From Lichenostomus cassidix (Eukaryota; Chordata; Aves; Passeriformes; Meliphagidae), in NCBI GenBank assembly GCA_008360975.2, contig CM039183.1, positions 57,462,850-57,526,849 on the forward strand: a stretch of DNA of 64,000 nt. The letters are read 5' to 3'. The position numbers and the translations under genes were made by a program. The notes under the pieces are model-generated. The model made no database searches and was not told the origin of the DNA. It saw only the letters and a program-made list of their open reading frames with translations. Shown here one piece after another: positions 1 to 12,658 of the stretch; the stretch's first letter is position 1, and each line of letters opens with the position of its first letter.

Positions 1-1333
1 GTTAAGATGTTGAAAAGCACATGGAAATTTTATCAAGAGGGGATAGGCTGCATTTTTAATGGTATAGGTTTTGGAAAATGCTGTTCCTCTTTATCTTACA
101 AAAGGAACAATGCTTACAGCTTAAAGAATGTAGACGAAGAATGAGCTCACTGGAACTGGGAGTTCTTAGTTCTTCCTTTTAATCACAGTTTCCTTTTTCA
201 AATGTCTAGGGCATATTCATCAAAGCTAAGATTAAGACTCTTCCCTTTCCCTTCTATATTAGTGATATTACACTGAAATGACCATCCTCATCAAAATCAA
301 GAACAGATTTAACCTGAAAGGCCAAACAATGCATGAGTTGTTACAAGACTGAAAAAATTTGAAGCAGAGAAACTAAGTTGAAAATACCTTCATCCTTCTA
401 TAGAGCTGGTCCCTATTTCAGTTTTAGTTTTGTGTTATGTTTGCTAAGATTAAATCAATATTTAGTTGGGGTTTCTTTCTATGGTGTAGAATAATAGCAA
501 CATAGATAAAATCCCTGACGCAAGCATATGCTGTACAGGTGGGCATTCAAACCTTCAAAAATGTTTGTGCCCAGGAGCTTGCTTTTTGAAGAGCTTATTT
601 TCTTTAACATATAGGGAATACATTTAGGAAAAGCAAACCAAGCAGTGTACACAAATGTCTCTAATTTCATGTCAAAACCATAACAAACATGTAGTTACAT
701 CCAATCCCATAAAATTGCACCGAGTTCTACGGGAAAAGTGGAGAATTCTCAGTATATAGAAATCTGACACTGCTCTTTGTGACCTTGCTTGAGTAGCAAT
801 GTAGGACCAAATGACCTCCAGAGATCCCTTCCAACCACAACCATTCTGTGGTTCCATGAAATAATGTGTACACAGTTTTAGTTGTTTTGTACGTGAAAGT
901 GTGTGCCTCGCACGCAGAAATGAATGCCTTCAAATACTATCCTGTGTCCCTACAGCAGGGTGACACTGCCAGCTTTCATTTTATGTCACAGAAGGATGAA
1001 AATAACAACCAAACCAGCCAAACAATCCCACAAAGTAATATGAGGTCATTCAAATTAAACAACCAAAGCCTAAGCTTGCTTTACTGGAGAGGATGCCATC
1101 ATGTACTGCTGCTCTCAAGCTGAGAACACTGGATATGCACATTGGCTGATCATTTGGCATTCAATACATTCATATTTTTACTGAGCTTGATGTCCCCACA
1201 GTAAAGCGTCAAAACCCAAGTACAAAACTATCAGTAGAATCTCAGGCAAGCTGCCAATTTTCTTGAGAGCAAAAACAGATTTCTAATCATATGGGACAAA
1301 ATTCTGATAATTTTTTTGTTATTTTAATTTCAG
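1..1333. other. Probable last intron of an unidentified plus-strand gene
   Basis: I see no convincing exon here. All three forward frames are repeatedly closed, and the short open stretches lack paired splice sites. The segment ends in a good polypyrimidine tract and AG at 1332-1333, so if the exon at 1334 is real this is the 3' part of its upstream intron. The only repeat I recognise is a CR1 tail at about 770-861. The intron reading is inferred from that downstream acceptor. Confidence 0.4.
770..861 (+). mobile_element. CR1 LINE fragment, 3' end
   Basis: The sequence shows the features of an avian CR1 3' terminus in order: a 'gaccttgcttgag' block, then 'atgacctccagag', then 'cccttccaacc', and finally the octamer-like tail 'attctgtggttccatga' ending near 861. 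In intact elements these lie in the 3' untranslated part downstream of the reverse-transcriptase ORF. Only about 90 bp remain, which is typical because most CR1 copies are severely 5'-truncated. Several substitutions from the consensus suggest an old copy. Plus-strand orientation follows from the tail being at the right end. CR1 usually lacks clear target-site duplications, and none is evident. Confidence 0.85.
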
Positions 1334-1498
1334 ATCCAAGGCATGACAGCTTTACCCCCTGAAATAGAGAGACCATACAAGACAGAGCCAGTAATATGCA
1401 GCTCATCTTCCTGTTTAAGTTGCAGTTTATTCCTCACCCTGTTGTTTGTTGTACACATCACAGCCAACACCATAGGAAACATTGAGCCCTTTGTATAA
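1334..1498 (+). CDS. Candidate terminal coding exon, unidentified protein (partial)
   Basis: A strong acceptor (T-rich tract, then TTTCAG ending at 1333) opens a 54-codon frame beginning Ile-Gln-Gly-Met and ending Glu-Pro-Phe-Val at TAA 1496-1498. The other two forward frames close within about 10 codons. Residues 1-20 are polar and contain a PPEIERPYK segment. Residues 21-30 are Ser/Cys-rich (four Cys within the Cys-Ser block), and about residues 31-45 are hydrophobic (SLFLTLLFVV...). A hydrophobic C-terminus after a polar, small-residue stretch resembles a GPI-anchor signal, or a final membrane segment with a very short tail. The match is imperfect because the last nine residues are polar. 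The exon would be spliced in phase 0. It is followed by a UTR-like region and an AATAAA signal. I do not recognise the protein, and a non-coding terminal exon with a chance frame remains possible. Confidence 0.42.
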   Translation: MQGMTALPPEIERPYKTEPVICSSSSCLSCSLFLTLLFVVHITANTIGNIEPFV

Positions 1499-1818
1499 TA
1501 ATTTTTATTCATTTGTGTTCTGTATGCCAAGCAAGTTCTGATGTGTTTGCACTGTTGCTATTGTAGATTTATTTTTTTACTTATTAATGAACTAAATTTG
1601 CCAGATCAAACCAAAATGTGTATATCCTCTGGAAAGTGTGGGGTTTTTGGTTTTCAATGTAAAATATGTATGAAACACAGTAGGTACACTGACACGTTGC
1701 ATATTGAAATCTTTTCCTGTACCATTTTCTTATACTTTGTCCTGACTCTTTCACGTGGTGCTTTCAAAGTCATTTATGTATATGGGTAAAATTAATAAAC
1801 TAAAAGCAACTTAGTTAA
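1499..1818 (+). other. Probable 3'UTR of the terminal exon
   Basis: This AU-rich, non-coding stretch follows the stop at 1496-1498. It carries several TTTAT/ATTTAT motifs such as those found in vertebrate 3'UTRs and ends beside the AATAAA at 1794. No repeat is recognised. The end is approximate, because cleavage normally falls 10-30 nt beyond the hexamer, at a CA near 1808-1822. Confidence 0.4.
1794..1799 (+). terminator. Poly(A) signal AATAAA
   Basis: A canonical AATAAA hexamer is followed about 30 nt later by a GT-rich element (ggtgtgtgctgt, about 1832-1843). This is the standard spacing for cleavage and polyadenylation factors (CPSF on the hexamer, CstF on the GU-rich element). With the upstream acceptor and stop codon it gives a consistent terminal-exon architecture. 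Confidence 0.5.
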
Positions 1819-4029
1819 CCACATTCAACCTGGTGTGTGCTGTATTATTTTGCCTTGGTTCTTGACGTCTGCAGGTAATGAAATTGCTGCTGTATGTACA
1901 GGTCTTGCACACATACATTTGGGCATGTCTAACTGACATGTGCCACAAAGCTACAAGAAGGATTCATTCAGAGAGGACATTCCTGGAAGCAGCACACTGG
2001 AAAACCATCTCAGCCCCTGAGACTTGGGAGCTGTGGGTGTTAAGGTGATGAAAACACAGACAGAACCCCAAATGTCCCCATAGTGAATCCTGTACGAGTT
2101 CTGTGACTTGGTTGACATTTCTTTTTCCTGATCCCAGGTAACTCAGGGTGTTTCCTCTGTCTTAAGATACTTGCACAATGAGCAAATCTTTGGTGAGAAG
2201 TAGGCACTCCTTTACTGAGTTTGATGTGGACAGCAGGAGCAATAAAGATCTATCTCACATTTAGGCTCTGGCATGTGAAGGGGACTAAACCTGCCAGGAG
2301 CTATTGTTGGTACATGCTGAGCATCACAATAGGCCAAACTGCTGATTAAGAGGTTGTTTTTCTGTCTCTTATGTACAATGTTTTATTTATTTGTTTATAT
2401 ATTTGGAAATCAGCAGCTTTTCGACTCGGTGTCAAACATTCATTTTTGTAGCTACACTGCAATTACAGTAAACGAGAATTTTTCAGTATTGCTTAAACTT
2501 TTCTGGAGTGTGCTATAAAAATAAGTTAGTTTGGGTGCTGAGAGTGTTTCCCTGATTACTGCAACACCTGCTTTACACCTAACCTCTGCAAACTTAGTTA
2601 CATACAGGCTTTTTTATGTGCATTTGATGTCATTCTGTACTCTTGTGCAGTGTAGTGAATCCAGAGCAGACCAAGAACTTGAGATAAAATGGTTTTCTGC
2701 CCATTTTTGTTCATTGACTGTTAAGGACTGATACCAACTCTCTGTACAGTTGCTCCTCTTAATGAGGGCAGGCTGTTCTGATGCAAAGAAATATCACATC
2801 AGAAGGAAGACAAGGAAAGGATTTGAGAACTGTCTTCTCTGAATTTGAGAAGTGAAAAGGAAAACATCACAGGGCTGGTAGGGCTCCTTTGCATGTAGCC
2901 AAAATGAAAATGCATGTGATAACTGACAGGAGAGAAGCACTGAAGCAGCTAATTCCTCAAGTAGACATGAGAGAATTAATCAAGGCTAGATTAATTTTCC
3001 AGGAGCTATAACAATGTCATAACAGAATTTATGCATAAAGGGAGTTTAAAATGAGCCATGAAGGTAATCACAGGGCCTGTTTTATCCTCCTGATGCAGTA
3101 TCCATAGAAAACTCCCATGGGGGAAATTTCTTTACCATTGTTGGGCACTGCTTGCTCTAAATACACCTTGACAGTGATATACTCTGTCACTCTTCCCTTT
3201 GGTCCTGGATAAAGTAAGGAAAAGGTATATGCCAAACAGCATATGATTTTTTTGGGATTAAACTCCTGAACTTTCAATAAAGAAGTGTAACTGTGTAGCT
3301 GTCTTCTTCCTGCCAGCAGAACTATGCTCTTCCTTTGTGTTCCCAAATAGAACTGGTTGAAAAACAAAAAACAAAGAGTAGTCATGGTGAATTATAGGCA
3401 GAAAAGTCATCTGAATAATTATTTGTACAGCTCTGTTGTGAATGTGAATAGTGAGGGACATCCTCCATCTAAGATCATGGAATCTAGGATGCATCTTATT
3501 GTAAAAGCTGTCAGCAGAGACCTTGGCCTTTCTTATGCTCAAACCCACCCCTAAGGTGGGCATGTTCAAACAGCTTCTCTCCAGGGAGCAAGGGGAAAAA
3601 TAAGAGGGAATTAAATGAGAAAAAACCTTTTGTGTTGGACAGGGGAGCCCTTTCACATGCTGTGTTATGTCTCATTTGCTGCTACTGGCATCCATCCTAG
3701 GGTGACTTGGTTTGCAACAAATATAAAGCAGATATAGGGTTATTTTCCATTCTGTCTGTTCTCTGATTCAATGCAGTTCCTTATCTACAGGGATTTCCTT
3801 TCTGTGGGCACCCATCCTTAGAACTTGTGAGCAGATGGGTGTTTGTTTTTGCCATCCAGCACGCCACAAGATGATGTAAAGCAAAGCCAGCTCAGAAAGG
3901 ATGTCTGTGAGAGATAGCTGCCAGTATATCAGGAGGAACTGGCATATACACTAAACACTCACTTTTGTTTAACCCACAAATGTTTTATGACTTCTGGAGG
4001 AATGGAAAGGAAAATTTTGTTTCACAGGT

Positions 4030-4042
4030 AAAAAAAAAAAAA
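4030..4042. repeat. A13 homopolymer
   Basis: A run of 13 A lies in single-copy DNA. No retroposed sequence with an upstream poly(A) signal is apparent to its left, so this is probably simple slippage. Confidence 0.9.
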
Positions 4043-6184
4043 GAGACTGGTGATAGAGTTCTGGGATATTTCCAAATAAAACGATCCAAGACAGATGTGA
4101 GCACTTTACTAAAGAAACTTAAAACCAGAAAATTAATAAAAAGAACAATCTGAAATTGCTGAAAATTCAAACAAGGACAAAAGTTAGAAATGCCACAAGC
4201 TAACTCTATGTTACTGAAGAAAAAACATGTAGAAGTACATACCTAGTCACACTGCACATGAAAATGCCCTCAGACCCAGACTTCTGTGGATTTCTCTCAT
4301 TATTGAGCTCTAGTAAAGCATATGTTCTTGCTTCATATTTCTACCCAAAGCATTCATAGTAGTTATAGTTAAAAGTATATACAGTAAATGCTATTATCAA
4401 GCCAGCCATGGTGGAGGAGAAGATGTGTATTTACTGGAAAATGTAGGACTTGTAGATTATGAGCACAAAAATGACTAAGCATGATACCTTATTTTAACAA
4501 TTATTCATGCTTTTCTCTGTGTGAAGAAATGTGTTAAAAAGTTTCTAGTGAGAAGTTAAATACATAAATATTTTAGTGGGATTAAATATTTAGTAAGTTG
4601 CATTCTGAAATAGGTGTTGAAAATCCCATTCTGCTTTAAGCATTTTCCCCACAAAATAGTCCAGCTGCCAGTCACCTACACTGTCTATAGATACACTATT
4701 TATAGTGTTTAATCCCTTTTGGGTCTATTGTTTATCCATTAGAAAGCTTCCATTTAATGAACATGTGGCTCTCCTCAAATATTATTCTTATCTAAATTGG
4801 CAGCCATTCGGGATTTTGCCTGTGTATAGTAAAATATAGGATGCAGGGAGTCTGAGAAGGGAGCACTGGAGTTTATATAGCTCTGATATTTGTCTCTGGA
4901 GAGGAGAATGTCATTCTCTGATCTCATATCCTATCCTGGAGGCCCATCATACAAGCCCATCCATGGCTGCATACAGTGACACCTAGGTTGGGTGCAAGGG
5001 TGAGAGGCAGAGCCCCAGCTGGTGGGAGTGCAACTGTCTTGGGCTTAATTCCCTTCAGTGGGGAGGTCTGGCTTGTTTAAAAGAGGCCTGTTTGGCCATA
5101 TTATCCCAGATTCTATAGGGGCACAAATGTAATAAATAAAATCTAGAAGAAACAGTGGCCTCGTTCTCCTCTTTCCTCCCATCAAGCAGAATGTGACTAT
5201 TTTTAAATCAATTATTACTACTGGAATGTTTTAAAATTTTCATTCCTTCCACTCTTTGCCTCTTCTTTCTGATTTTTGGTGCATCTGTGTCTTGCATAAG
5301 GATGAGAGAGACAGAGAACAAACTTATCCTCAGCCTTTTAGCAGAGGGGAAAGCTGGGAGAAGAAAATGACACCTGTGACACTGAGAGCTCCTCCAGCCT
5401 GCTTCCACCACCCCAAAGAGGTTTCCCCTAGGTCACAGATGCCCCCAGGAACATTTGCCATGCCCACACCAGTGTCCTGCAGGTGCACTGAGGCAGGCAC
5501 AGGGTGAACAAAGGGATGGGGAAAGACATGAAGGGAAAGACATGGTGCTGCAAGTGCAGTTGCCTTGTCTACCAAAACCTACTCACCTAAAAAAAGGGTG
5601 TGAATGCAATTTATGTTTGTACATCAAAGCAAGCAAAGTAGACTATTTACCTAAACTGAATTTTTAGCTTTGTTGTGAAACTAGTTTACAGGAAAATTGT
5701 AAGATACCAGGCGAATGTAAGAAGATTTAAGGTGACTAAAAATGTGACTTACAGTCTGCTTCTGAGCATACTAACAAAATATTTACTTTAAGTGACTGTC
5801 TCTTTATTCTGCATGTGACAGACTCATGTAACAGGAAATCTGGGGCTTCACAGAAAACATTGCAATTTCACTACCAATGGCAACTAACACTGTGGTGTGG
5901 AGGTGAGCTCTGAGGGACAGAAAGCTCCTATTGTAAAGCACAGATTGTGTAAATACTCCTGGAGACTCAGAGAATTATTGGCAAAGTGAATTGCCTTTTG
6001 TGAGTCTCTCTCCTTTCCTATGGATGCCTCCCATGGGTTGCATATACATCACCTTGTAAATGCTTCCAAGCTTCTTCCATCCTAGCAAGCAAGAATCCAG
6101 CTGGGAGATAAATGTGGTTCTCTCACTAATTAACCACCAGACAACCATTACTGGTGGTTTACAATTCTGTTACAAAATAGTGGC

Positions 6185-6228
6185 AAAACAAAAAAAAAAA
6201 AAAACAAAACCAAAACAAACAAAAAAAA
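6185..6228. repeat. A-rich low-complexity tract
   Basis: A15 is followed by imperfect CAAAA/CAAAC units and a final A8. It could be the decayed poly(A) tail of an old retroposed sequence lying to the left, but I recognise no parent element. Confidence 0.85.
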
Positions 6229-9200
6229 TTGCTCTGTCTTTTAGCTTTATAGGCTTGAGGCTTGATCAAGTGTTTCCTGAGCACATTGCCATTATTTAAT
6301 CATGATTTAAACTTCCCTCTTTGCAGTGATTTTCAAGAAACATACCAGTATTTTTTCACTAGAAATTTCTAATCTCTTGAGAGAAAACTTGGCAAAATCC
6401 AGGCTGCTAACTCCTTCCCCTGTTCTAACTGGTGAACTAGAGAATAAAGGTTCTTACATCTACACACAGTACTATGAAGCATTTTGTTATGAAGGAATAA
6501 AAATAAGGTGACAATCTCAAATGTCTTTAAGCACACATTATCAGTACAAGAGAAAATACATTAAAAAATGCCTACTTTGTGAAGGCAAATAGTGTTTCTG
6601 TGGGCCTCCTGTTGGTTTCATGGAGAGTTTGTGCCCTTAGGTCTAAAAGAGGATGTTGTGCAGTACATTTTTCTTTTTCACTGGTTGTCTTAAGATTGCA
6701 TGACAAGTTTGTCTTTAGAGGATGTCTGATGATATTTAAGGGTATAAGGCTTGAAAACATCTTCATAACCTGTGAAAAACCTTGCAAAGCACTTCTGCGG
6801 AGTACAGTAAACTTATATATATGTCTTTTAGACATCAAGTAACAAGTCTGTGCTTCTGTGAAATCCATAGAAGCTGCTCAAGTGTTGGCCATTATTTGTG
6901 GCACCATGTAATAAATCTGGAAGAAGCTATTCCCAGACTGGCTCTCTCTGGGAGACTGTAAGTGAAATACTGAACCTGGACACATTTTTAGACTCGACAG
7001 GTTGGATTTGCTGCTGATGTAAAGTGACACAAATCCATTATAGAGCTATCTGAATCTACCTCATCCTTCAGCAGTAGAGAAGCTGGTCTTCCAAGGCTGG
7101 CAAGATAGAGAAAAGCAGAAAGGTCAGAAAGTTGAGAAAGACATCTCAGGAAGCAGACATTGGTGAAAAAAATTAAAGATAGATGTGTGTCCAACTGAAC
7201 ATACCCCCAAAGGTTAGTGCTTTTTAGCTAGGATGTAGAAGAACTGAGCTGTAGACAGAAGAGAGATGATCCCTGAATATGAAATCTGTAGGTATTTTTG
7301 AAAATCATGATGGATGGAAAGACCAATTGGGTTCATACCTAATGTGTTGAACTGAGTTTAGGAATCCCAGGTTCAGCAGTCTATCTATGCCATCAGCAGA
7401 AGTATGTCTCCAAACCTCTCAAGGCAGGGTGATGATGGATAAATCTGTGGAAATGGATGCCACAGGAAGACAGAGGACTGTCAGAAATGTGCAGAGAGTG
7501 TATTGGTGCAGAAGAGGAGAATAAATTATTAAAGGGATTTCTTTGGGATAATTGGGCAAACTAAAATTATGGAAGGCTGGAAAAGACAATTAGCCAAGAT
7601 TTTCAGATTATGAAATCTGTCCATCTTGTTGTTAATCTCCTATCTGAAGTCCTAGCAATTTATTGTCTGGGACAGGTAATCCTAGATTTGGCAAAAACTG
7701 TCTGCTTTGAAGGACATTCCTGCATTGGCAGAAGAAAGTCTGGTAACCAGACAAGATCTTTCCCTTGTAAATAGAAAGATAAAACATGCCTTTTCCAAGG
7801 TATGTTTCCTCTTTTTTTCTGTAACTATGTTAAAGGCCCAATATCTCTCTGACAGAATTGATTCTTAGAAACAGTTATTTTCTGGGTTTTTTTGTTTGTT
7901 TGGTATTTTTTTTTAAGCCAGACTAGGGTTTTAGAGTGTATCTCTCTCTATATTTTGTAAAAAGTGTTTGTATGACTTTTCAACAGGCTAAAAATTATGG
8001 AAATTGCAAGGTGAGGAAAAGATTTCATGTTAGAAAAATATACATGTAGTATTTGCTAGTCAGGCTCAACCCCAAAAGAGAGAGTAAAATAGATCCGTCT
8101 ATACAGTGTCCTCTTCAAAGTTTAATTTTCAGTGGAAAAACTCTCAGTTTTTAAATATTGCAACAACAGGAAAATCAGGGCTATTCTCTTTCTATTAGTG
8201 GCTGCTGGACTAGGGGTTATCTTAATTTCTTTGGCTTTAGTTCCCAGCTGATTTACCACTATAATTTCCTTTCTCTATCTTCCCTCCCCTTATTCCTATT
8301 GCAACCCTAGCTAGAATTTCTCTATTCCTCTGCTGCCTTAAAACATATAACACAAGATTCCTGCTAATCATGGTGTTACTACTAAGGTTTTAATTTTTCT
8401 TTCGTCTTTTAAACAGAAAAGCCACATACTTTACTCTGTCTGGCACAAAGAAATAGGTATTTTGCTTCTTTGTCCCCGATGAATACTTGAAGTATTCTCT
8501 GCTGCTCCTGCCTGCAGAATGGGATAACAGCAGAAGAGGAATTTTAAAGCATTAAATTCAGAATGGTAGCAGGTATTTGCCAATTTCCCCCGGCTATGCT
8601 ACAGACCTAACCCCCTGCCTGCCCACCAGCCTGGAAGCAATGGACAGCTGAGATACCCAGGCAGGAGAAATGGATTAGCCAAACTTGTAAGGCTCTTCAT
8701 GTCTTTTTTTTCTTTTGGTTTTTTTTTAATGACATCCAGCTTGTGTTTAGTACACCACATAATTTGCAGAGGATGTAGGGCTCTTTCTGTAAGCAGAAAG
8801 AGCAAGACATTTCTTTCCTCCCCTCCTTCATGGTTTCCCCTTTGATTTTGCTTTAAAACTTGAAAAAGAGAGAATCAGCCTGAAAAAATGACTGCTTATT
8901 GAATAGCACTCTCTGCTGCCCTCTGAGAGATTTGCACATGGTATAAGCTCTAAGCTTTTCAATAAAAGGAACACTTCACACAATGGGAGAAAAAAGGAGC
9001 TAGAGGGGATGATGTTAAACAGTCCTTTATGCCAGCCCTAAACCTTGCTGTTTGCCCTCCCAGGCAAGGGGGAGAACTCCCTGGCAGTGAAGGAAGGGAA
9101 GGCAGGAAGGGTCAATGCACACTCAGGCATTCGGACCCCATCCTCTGCCCCCCTTTCTCTCATTGCCTGCTGATGTAGCATCCTGTGCAGAGGTCAGAGG

Positions 9201-9660
9201 GGCAGAGCTGAAATCAGGCAATATCAGTGCACTTCAGAAAATACCTTTTCGAAAGCAGAACATCCCCCAAGAACACCTAAGCATCTGCCTTCTTCAAATA
9301 AGTTATTTTACTAAGGTCTTGTCAAGGGAAAAAAGCTGGGGGATTTTATGTGTAAACTGTTACCTCTGTAATTTTTGCCAGTATAAAGATATTTGCAGTG
9401 GCTGGCCTATTCCCAGAAAGAAAAGGAAATAAATTGTACAAAAATAGAAACAGAAAGGTGCACTTACCTACACCAAGTTATGCTTACAAAGCAGCATTAT
9501 TTTTTAAGGTGTTTAATCCCGCCCAGAGCTAAAGCAAAGCTGCTATACAGACAAAACCTCATCACTAAACAAAGCATCATTTATACTAATTTTCTAAGTT
9601 TAACAGTGTAAATAGCAGTATCTGAGAGTGTCAGGCAGCCCAAAAATAACAGAAAATTGA

Positions 9661-9677
9661 AAAGAAAAAAAAAAAAA
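9661..9677. repeat. A-rich homopolymer (A13)
   Basis: An AAAG lead-in is followed by 13 A. It is a simple low-complexity run with no recognised element attached. Confidence 0.85.
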
Positions 9678-10040
9678 GCAGAATAAATAAGACAGAAATA
9701 GGACAGATTTAAAACTAAGGTCCTGCCATCTTGTGGTACCAAGGGAGAATTACTCGAGTTCTGCAGTTCTCCTGGTCTTGCTTCCCTGGCAGCCGGCAGT
9801 GCCTCAAATACCCATCACTGTTTCAAAAAATTATAGGCTGTGGGAGATGGAGCGATTAAAATACTGTAACATTTCCGTTGTCACCTAATGGGAATTATTA
9901 AGATACTTTTATCAGTTTTATCTACCCGTTTTATTTGTCCATTTCACCTTCCCATTAGCACACAGAGTGCCTATTCTACATTTAGAAGTACCATAACTAT
10001 TTGGGTTTGCTGAATCTGGCATCCCAAGAGGGGTGAAGAT

Positions 10041-10062
10041 GCTGCTGCTGCTGCTGCTGCTG
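10041..10062. repeat. (GCT)7 trinucleotide microsatellite
   Basis: Seven perfect GCT units plus a G. On the minus strand this reads as CAG/AGC units, which would encode a serine run in one frame. No protein context was recognised around it, so I treat it as a simple repeat. Uninterrupted trinucleotide runs of this kind are often length-polymorphic. Confidence 0.95.
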
Positions 10063-12511
10063 ATGTTCCCAGGTCTAGCCAGTGGCAAGACTGAGAATGT
10101 AACCCCAAGAGCACCTCTGTGCTCCCTCTCTGCAAAGAGATGATATACATAAAAATGAGCCTTTTCCAATGCTCAATAAGCAGCTTCTGTGCTGCTTAAA
10201 ACCTGCCAGCCAGTTCTTAACGCTATTCTTATTTCCCTGTATTTATTCTCTACAACTGATGAAGCAGATATCTTGTACAAACCATGGATAAAAAGGCCTG
10301 ACTTTGCAGCGTGGGAAACGTTCTTAAACTTTTTTTTTCTGGAATTCCCTCCTTAAAAATAGCAAGAAAAGAAAGTGAGACAGAAGCCACCAGGGGCTGC
10401 CTGTGGAAATGCCAGCTGCTTTTCCCAGGTTTTGACAATTCAGCAGCCAAATGCCCACAGTTCGGTTTCTCTTGGACAAGGAGAGAGAAGCACCTGCAAT
10501 TTTTGGTCAGCCAGGGAGCATTCCAAGCACACAGTCCAAAGCTGCCTGGTTCTTGCAGACAGCTGCACAGCACTTGCACAGGAGTGATGGATATGGAAGA
10601 GGGGAAAAAGATGAATGACCCAACAACAGATTTGTCAGACATCTGCTGGCAGGACCCCAGTGAGGAGAGACTACTGGGCTTGCTGATTTAGTGTCTTTAT
10701 ATCAAAGTGTGCTGTAGACCCACCTGTACTACCTGAACACCCCTTTCCTTTCAGCCTTTGTGCCAAGCCCAATTCCAGGTTCCAAATGAGAGTGATACTT
10801 CAGTGCCTTCAGGGAAAAGGGATCAGAACATTTTCACTGTGTGAAAAACAATGTATTTTTAACTAACCTCTTACTTGGAAACCAATGAATCATTTTGGCT
10901 GAATTTTTCCACAAACAAAGCAGCCTAAAGCAGCCACTTGACATGGAAAATTTTGTCCAAACGAAGCATTCAAAAACATTATACACTACTGAAAATAGGA
11001 CCTGCAAATGAGGAATTATGGGGAAACCTTAGTAATAACTGATTCTGGTCAACAGTTTTAGAATAATCCTACTGGAAGGATGAACAATTCAACAGAGATG
11101 TTTTTTATTCTTTTGCACCTTTTTTCATCAATGCTGATATTTACCTCTCTTTTCACTCATCTTCCGGAGATATATAGCAATAGTTGAGACAAATTAATGA
11201 ACTTTTCAGAAGCTAATATAAAATATTACCACTCAGTGTTATCCTGTTCTTCAACATTTTGATCACATGGGGAAGAATTGGCAAGATTTTTCTGAATTGT
11301 GACTATTAGAAGTGAGAACTACTAAAAACTTGAAATTCAGTATTTTTGTTGAGTTCCTTGCAGGCTTATCCAGACTGTACCACATATGTTAATTTTTAAT
11401 TCAGTTGTGGACTTTAACAAATCCTGTGCTGCTTTTGTGTAATGAAATATAAATCACCTGGAAAATGATGTATTAAAATCAGTTAGTTTGCCTCCCTTTC
11501 TCCTCTGCTCTATGCTCAAGTAACTTTTCAGTAGAACAGAGCAAATGCCAATAATAGATTACCAATTTCTGTTTTAAAATAGTAGGTTAGGAAACAGTTA
11601 CTTGGAAAATACTACATGCTGTTTCTACTGTATCATCCCATCCTTGGAAAGGCTCATGCCTGCCCAAATAACAACAAAGTAGTAGAAAAGAAAATTTATT
11701 GAGGTGCACAATATGCCTAAATCCATCTCCCCACTGAGTGTCCTGGAGTGAGTGTTCCCCAGCTCCCCTGCCAGCATGGGGCAAGGGCCTCTGGCTGCCA
11801 GCCTTCTCCCACAAACCAGAGGCTGCATCACAAACACAAAGCCAGCTTGTTATTGCCTCCAGAGCTGAGACAGCAGGTCCAAAGGTAAGAGGGACCATTT
11901 CATCCAGTTCTGTAGCTTTATTCAACTCTTTGGGACTGGGTTTTGGGCTGTTTTCCATTCATCTTCCTTTTCTGTTTTCAGCCCTGTGCCCTGGTGGGTA
12001 GGTGACTGGACACATAGGCTCCCTCATCCTTGTGTGCCTGTTTCTGTGCTGCTGGCAGTCAAGGAAAAAGCAAGTGGGCATTGCATCAAGAGTAAAATTG
12101 AGCTCATGACATCAGAGGATCCTGGGAACAAAATCCCTATTCAGGGTGAAAAACAGGGGCAATGTGTAGCTTTGACTTCCACACAGAGCCCAGTTGAGAA
12201 ATATTTTAACCAAATACAATAAAACTAATAGAGATTTATGCTACAGCTGTCAGTGCTGAAAATACGCCTTTCTCCTTCCTCCCAGAATAGAATAGTAGTA
12301 TCTGGAGATCACCAGTCAGCACCTATGAAACTAACTCTCCTCCTCCAGGACTTGTTTAGCAGAGCTTTAATAGTCCTGCTCAGAGCATTAGAAAAAAAAA
12401 ATGAAACCAGAAAATGCAAGACAAGTAATTTGTTGCAGTGGCAGAGGGTTAGACAGCAGACAGACCAGACAACAGCAGGCAGTCATTTTGCTCATGGTTT
12501 GGCTCTCTCCC

Positions 12512-12534
12512 CTAATGATGAGAAGCATCATTAG
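12512..12534. repeat. Perfect 9-bp inverted repeat
   Basis: The left arm ctaatgatg and right arm catcattag are exact reverse complements around a 5-nt loop (agaag). The stem is short and AT-rich. No miRNA-length precursor surrounds it. Confidence 0.8.
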
Positions 12535-12591
12535 AGCAGGAAGGGGCTGCCAGGATGCTCTTATTCCCTTCAGCAACTCTCCCAGTTACCT

Positions 12592-12658
12592 GTATCAGTC
12601 ACTGACACTCATCCTTTCTGCAGCCGTGGCCTCCATGCAAGACATCCTTGCATCTTTA
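12592..12658 (-). other. Weak candidate non-coding exon
   Basis: Read on the minus strand, a T-rich tract ending in CTAAAG lies just above 12658, and a CAG|GTAACT donor lies just below 12592. The 67-nt interval is closed in all three frames before the donor, so any exon here would be untranslated. The donor is only moderate, and sites like this arise by chance in tens of kilobases. Confidence 0.12.

Larger units (their letters stand above)
1830..9600. other. Intergenic or intronic DNA, no gene recognised
   Basis: I find no supported exon here. Reading frames of up to about 130 codons occur (for example minus 3258-3656) but have no family resemblance. Contents are single-copy AT-rich DNA with plain homopolymer runs: A13 at 4030-4042, and an A15 run within a CAAAA-rich tract at 6185-6228. 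A cluster of T-rich stretches lies around 7800-7915. No CR1 copy was recognised. Confidence 0.5.

Noticed and set aside
3258..3656. 132-codon minus-strand open frame
   Set aside because: No recognisable domain, and it overlaps other unrelated frames. Its length is within chance expectation.
9225..9245. Similarity to the miR-148/152 family seed region
   Set aside because: About 15 bases resemble the mature sequence, but the 3' half diverges and no complementary arm lies within 100 nt to form a precursor hairpin.
9918..10169. Minus-strand frame containing a serine run from the (GCT)7 repeat
   Set aside because: The serine run is simply the microsatellite read on minus, and the rest of the peptide is unrecognised.
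11587..12001. GC-richer block open on both strands, with a minus-strand AATAAA near 11700
   Set aside because: It might be an LTR or a terminal exon, but I see no TG...CA ends, target duplications or known LTR motif, and the peptides are unrecognised.
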